From NCBI GenBank assembly GCA_036277635.1, contig DASUMP010000273.1:1-6173 (forward strand): a stretch of DNA of 6,173 bases, written 5' to 3'. Positions 4,781 through 6,173 of the stretch are shown here, in pieces. The stretch is from DASUMP01 sp036277635 (GTDB lineage Bacteria > Actinomycetota > Acidimicrobiia > IMCC26256 > PALSA-610). The notes beneath the pieces are model-generated. The model saw only the letters and a program-made list of their open reading frames with translations. It was not told the DNA's origin and ran no database searches. Within the stretch, counting starts at the first letter, position 1, and every line of letters begins with the position of its first letter. The position numbers were made by a program, and so were the translations under genes.

Positions 4781-6001
4781 GTGGGTGCGTACGCGCTCGT
4801 CCTCGTGGTGGGCGCGCTCACCACGTTCGCGGTCACCCCGATCGTGCGCCGCGTCGCGATCCGTGCCGGCGCGATCTCGCATCCCGCCGACGACCGGCAC
4901 GTCCACACGGAACCGACCCCGCTGCTCGGCGGTGCCGCGATGTTCCTCGGGTTCCTCGCCGCGTTCGCAACGGCGTCGCGCCTCGATGAGTTCCAGCCGA
5001 TGTTCGCCGAGAGCTCGGAACCGTTGGGGGTCATCCTCGCCGCGGGTGTGATGTTCTTCGTCGGGGTGCTCGACGACATCCGCGACGTGTCACCACCGGC
5101 GAAGGTCGCGGGCCAAGTGCTCTCCGCGAGCATCCTCGCCACGCTCGGCGTGACGATGTTCTACTTCCGCGTCCCCTTCAACCTCTTCGGATCCGAGCTG
5201 TTCGTGCCCGGCGCCGACCTGGCCGCGCTGATCACGGTGTTGTGGGTCGTGCTGATGGCGAACGCGATCAACCTGATCGACGGACTCGACGGACTCGCCG
5301 CGGGCATCGTCGCGATCGCCGGCGGCGCGCTCTACTTCTTCGCCGATCGCCTCTCCGATCGCGGCTTCCTCGAGGCGTCGAACGTGGGTCCGCTCGTCGC
5401 GGTGATCGCGGTCAGCGTCTGCGTCGGGTTCCTCCCGTGGAACTTCAACCCGGCGCGCATCTTCATGGGCGACGGTGGTGCGCTCTTCCTCGGCTTGTTG
5501 CTCGCGGTGCCGACCATCACCGTCGGCGGCCGCACCGACGTCGCGTTCAGCGGCAACACCTACTTCTTCTTCGCGCCGTTGCTGATCCCGGTCGTGATCC
5601 TCGGCGTCCCCATCATCGACACCGCGTTCTCGTTCGTGCGACGACTCGCGAAGCGCCAGTCGTGGAGCACCGCCGACGCCGGTCACCTGCACCACCGCCT
5701 GATGCAGCTGGGGCACGGCCCGCGCCGTTCGGTCGTCATCTTGTGGGCGTGGACGGCGCTGCTGTCGGGGATCGCGCTGCTCCCCGTGTACACCGACCAG
5801 GGCAACGCCTTGGTGCCGTTCGCGATCGGTGCCCTCGGGCTGCTGCTCTACGCGTTCTTCCACCCCGGCGTGCGCGAGACCCGGGGGCGCGCGTTCCGCC
5901 TGCGCCACCCTTCGGCGGCGGGCCTCGACGCGTCCGACCTCGACCCGCAGGGCCCCGACGCGGTCGTCGACCTCGAGGCCGAGCGGCGCCGGCGGGCGTG
6001 A
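4781..6001 (+). CDS. wecA: WecA/TagO-type polyprenyl-phosphate sugar-1-phosphate transferase (MraY-like, GPT family)
   Basis: 406 residues, polytopic, with about ten hydrophobic segments. The family moves a hexosamine 1-phosphate, usually GlcNAc-1-P from UDP-GlcNAc, onto a polyprenyl phosphate at the inner face of the membrane. This is the first step of wall glycan synthesis (arabinogalactan linker in mycobacteria, teichoic acids or other glycans elsewhere). Motifs: LDDIRD (97-102, the DDxxD metal site), NAINLIDGLDG (161-171), FNPARIFMGDGG (D231), and HLHHRL (302-307), the His motif that separates WecA/TagO from MraY. The last 45 or so residues form a charged cytoplasmic tail ending in ERRRRA. 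The start is GTG at 4781, 13 bases after glyA, with only a weak Shine-Dalgarno; an operon with glyA is likely. In M. tuberculosis the wecA homologue (Rv1302) likewise precedes the ATP synthase genes. The exact sugar is not certain from sequence. Confidence 0.9.
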   Translation: MGAYALVLVVGALTTFAVTPIVRRVAIRAGAISHPADDRHVHTEPTPLLGGAAMFLGFLAAFATASRLDEFQPMFAESSEPLGVILAAGVMFFVGVLDDIRDVSPPAKVAGQVLSASILATLGVTMFYFRVPFNLFGSELFVPGADLAALITVLWVVLMANAINLIDGLDGLAAGIVAIAGGALYFFADRLSDRGFLEASNVGPLVAVIAVSVCVGFLPWNFNPARIFMGDGGALFLGLLLAVPTITVGGRTDVAFSGNTYFFFAPLLIPVVILGVPIIDTAFSFVRRLAKRQSWSTADAGHLHHRLMQLGHGPRRSVVILWAWTALLSGIALLPVYTDQGNALVPFAIGALGLLLYAFFHPGVRETRGRAFRLRHPSAAGLDASDLDPQGPDAVVDLEAERRRRA

Positions 6002-6018
6002 CCCGCCGAGCGCTCGGT

Positions 6019-6047
6019 TTGACGGGCGGGGCCCCCGCCCGTAGATT
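6019..6047 (+). promoter_or_regulatory. Strong promoter candidate for the ATP synthase operon
   Basis: TTGACG (6019-6024) and TAGATT (6042-6047) are spaced by exactly 17 bases, close to the sigma-70/SigA consensus. This gives a predicted start near 6054 and a leader of about 55 bases to the TTG at 6109. It begins 18 bases after the stop of the transferase gene. The spacer is filled by a perfect inverted repeat, listed separately. Confidence 0.6.
6022..6042. repeat. Perfect 10-1-10 inverted repeat in the promoter spacer (operator or terminator stem)
   Basis: ACGGGCGGGG (6022-6031) and CCCCGCCCGT (6033-6042) are exact reverse complements around one C at 6032. The repeat spans the 3' end of the -35 box, the whole 17-base spacer and the first base of the -10 box. 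Read as RNA from upstream it could fold into a very stable stem about 20 bases after the wecA stop, but no T-run follows. It may be an operator, a terminator for the upstream operon, or both. Confidence 0.6.
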
Positions 6048-6049
6048 GG

Positions 6050-6059
6050 GAATCGATTC
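6050..6059. repeat. Palindrome at the predicted transcription start
   Basis: GAATCGATTC is a perfect 10-base palindrome spanning the predicted start of transcription (about 6054). It is AT-richer than its surroundings, which makes a chance origin a little less likely. It may bind a dimeric regulator. Confidence 0.35.
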
Positions 6060-6067
6060 ACAAGCGA

Positions 6068-6097
6068 GGTGCGCGCACCGGCGCGCGCTCCCCGGGG
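6068..6097. repeat. GC palindromes in the leader before the AtpZ-like start
   Basis: GGTGCGCGCACC (6068-6079) is a perfect 12-base palindrome. Its GCGCGC half (6071-6076) can instead pair with GCGCGC at 6081-6086. CCCCGGGG (6090-6097) is another palindrome that overlaps the likely ribosome-binding stretch GGGGGCGG before the TTG. The leader is therefore likely to be folded. Confidence 0.35.
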
Positions 6098-6108
6098 GCG
6101 GCAGAACG

Positions 6109-6173
6109 TTGGATCCGAACGTACGGCGCGAGCGGCCGGCGCCGACCTGGCAGCAGGGCTTCGGCGACGGTCT
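6109..6173 (+). CDS. AtpZ/AtpI-like protein, N-terminal fragment (first gene of a probable ATP synthase operon)
   Basis: Twenty-one codons to the right edge: a short hydrophilic N-terminus with RRERPAPTWQQGFGDG. The WQ-GFGD segment just before the expected first membrane helix is what I recall from AtpZ/AtpI-family proteins of Acidimicrobiia, small two-helix membrane proteins encoded before atpB that help ATP synthase assembly or Mg2+ handling. The TTG at 6109 has GGGGGCGG (6094-6101) 7 bases upstream; another in-frame TTG at 6046 lies inside the -10 box and is unlikely. Position after wecA supports the call, since a similar small gene (Rv1303) follows wecA and precedes atpB in M. tuberculosis. 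The membrane helices are outside the window, so identity rests on context and a short motif. Confidence 0.5.
   Translation, partial: MDPNVRRERPAPTWQQGFGDG

Noticed and set aside
3316..5142. 608-codon minus-strand open frame
   Set aside because: It is antisense to rpiB, glyA and wecA, has shadow composition (Arg/Asp/Val/Ala), no recognisable fold, and arises from high-GC codon bias.

Overview
This is a GC-rich bacterial chromosome segment, most likely from an actinobacterium of the class Acidimicrobiia or a near relative. The evidence is the very high GC, GTG/TTG starts, ATGA-coupled genes, a sortase-anchored surface protein with a TTTTTEAP stalk (a style I associate with Acidimicrobiia), and a WecA-type gene directly before what looks like the first gene of an ATP synthase operon, as in mycobacteria. 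The taxon is an inference; the window holds no rRNA.

Left part (1-1607, minus strand): a short operon read right to left. Its first two genes overlap by ATGA (930-933) and both look like small PD-(D/E)XK (RecB/Cas4-like) proteins with the four-cysteine Fe-S pattern of AddB/Cas4. The downstream one keeps the nuclease residues. The upstream one keeps the cysteines but lacks the D...DxK core. About 40 bases further on, the N-terminus of a thiolase-like protein runs off the left edge.

Middle (1608-2017): a divergent intergenic region of about 410 bases with no convincing gene but dense inverted repeats. There is a three-tier hairpin (1774-1844), and then several stems, some mutually exclusive, ending beside a strong Shine-Dalgarno sequence that does not fit the start of the next gene. 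This is the best candidate here for an undescribed regulatory RNA or switch. It leads into a secreted, threonine-rich, LPITG-anchored wall protein (2018-2944) whose stalk is built from 24-base repeats with a visible 48-base higher-order unit. A GC-rich terminator hairpin follows (2993-3021).

Right part (3050-6173, plus strand): rpiB, glyA, a wecA/tagO-type polyprenyl-phosphate sugar-1-phosphate transferase, then the start of an AtpZ/AtpI-like gene. rpiB and glyA overlap by ATGA and the transferase follows 13 bases later, so these three are probably one operon. rpiB looks leaderless: a TACACT box lies 7 bases before its GTG. Pentose interconversion, serine/glycine and one-carbon supply, and cell-envelope glycan priming are thus expressed together. 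A promoter-like TTGACG-N17-TAGATT (6019-6047) then probably starts ATP synthase transcription; a perfect inverted repeat fills its spacer, and further palindromes lie between it and the TTG start.

The enzymes of the right part are ordinary. The unusual elements are the coupled active/inactive Fe-S nuclease-fold pair, the structured leader of the surface protein, and the palindromes around the putative atp promoter.
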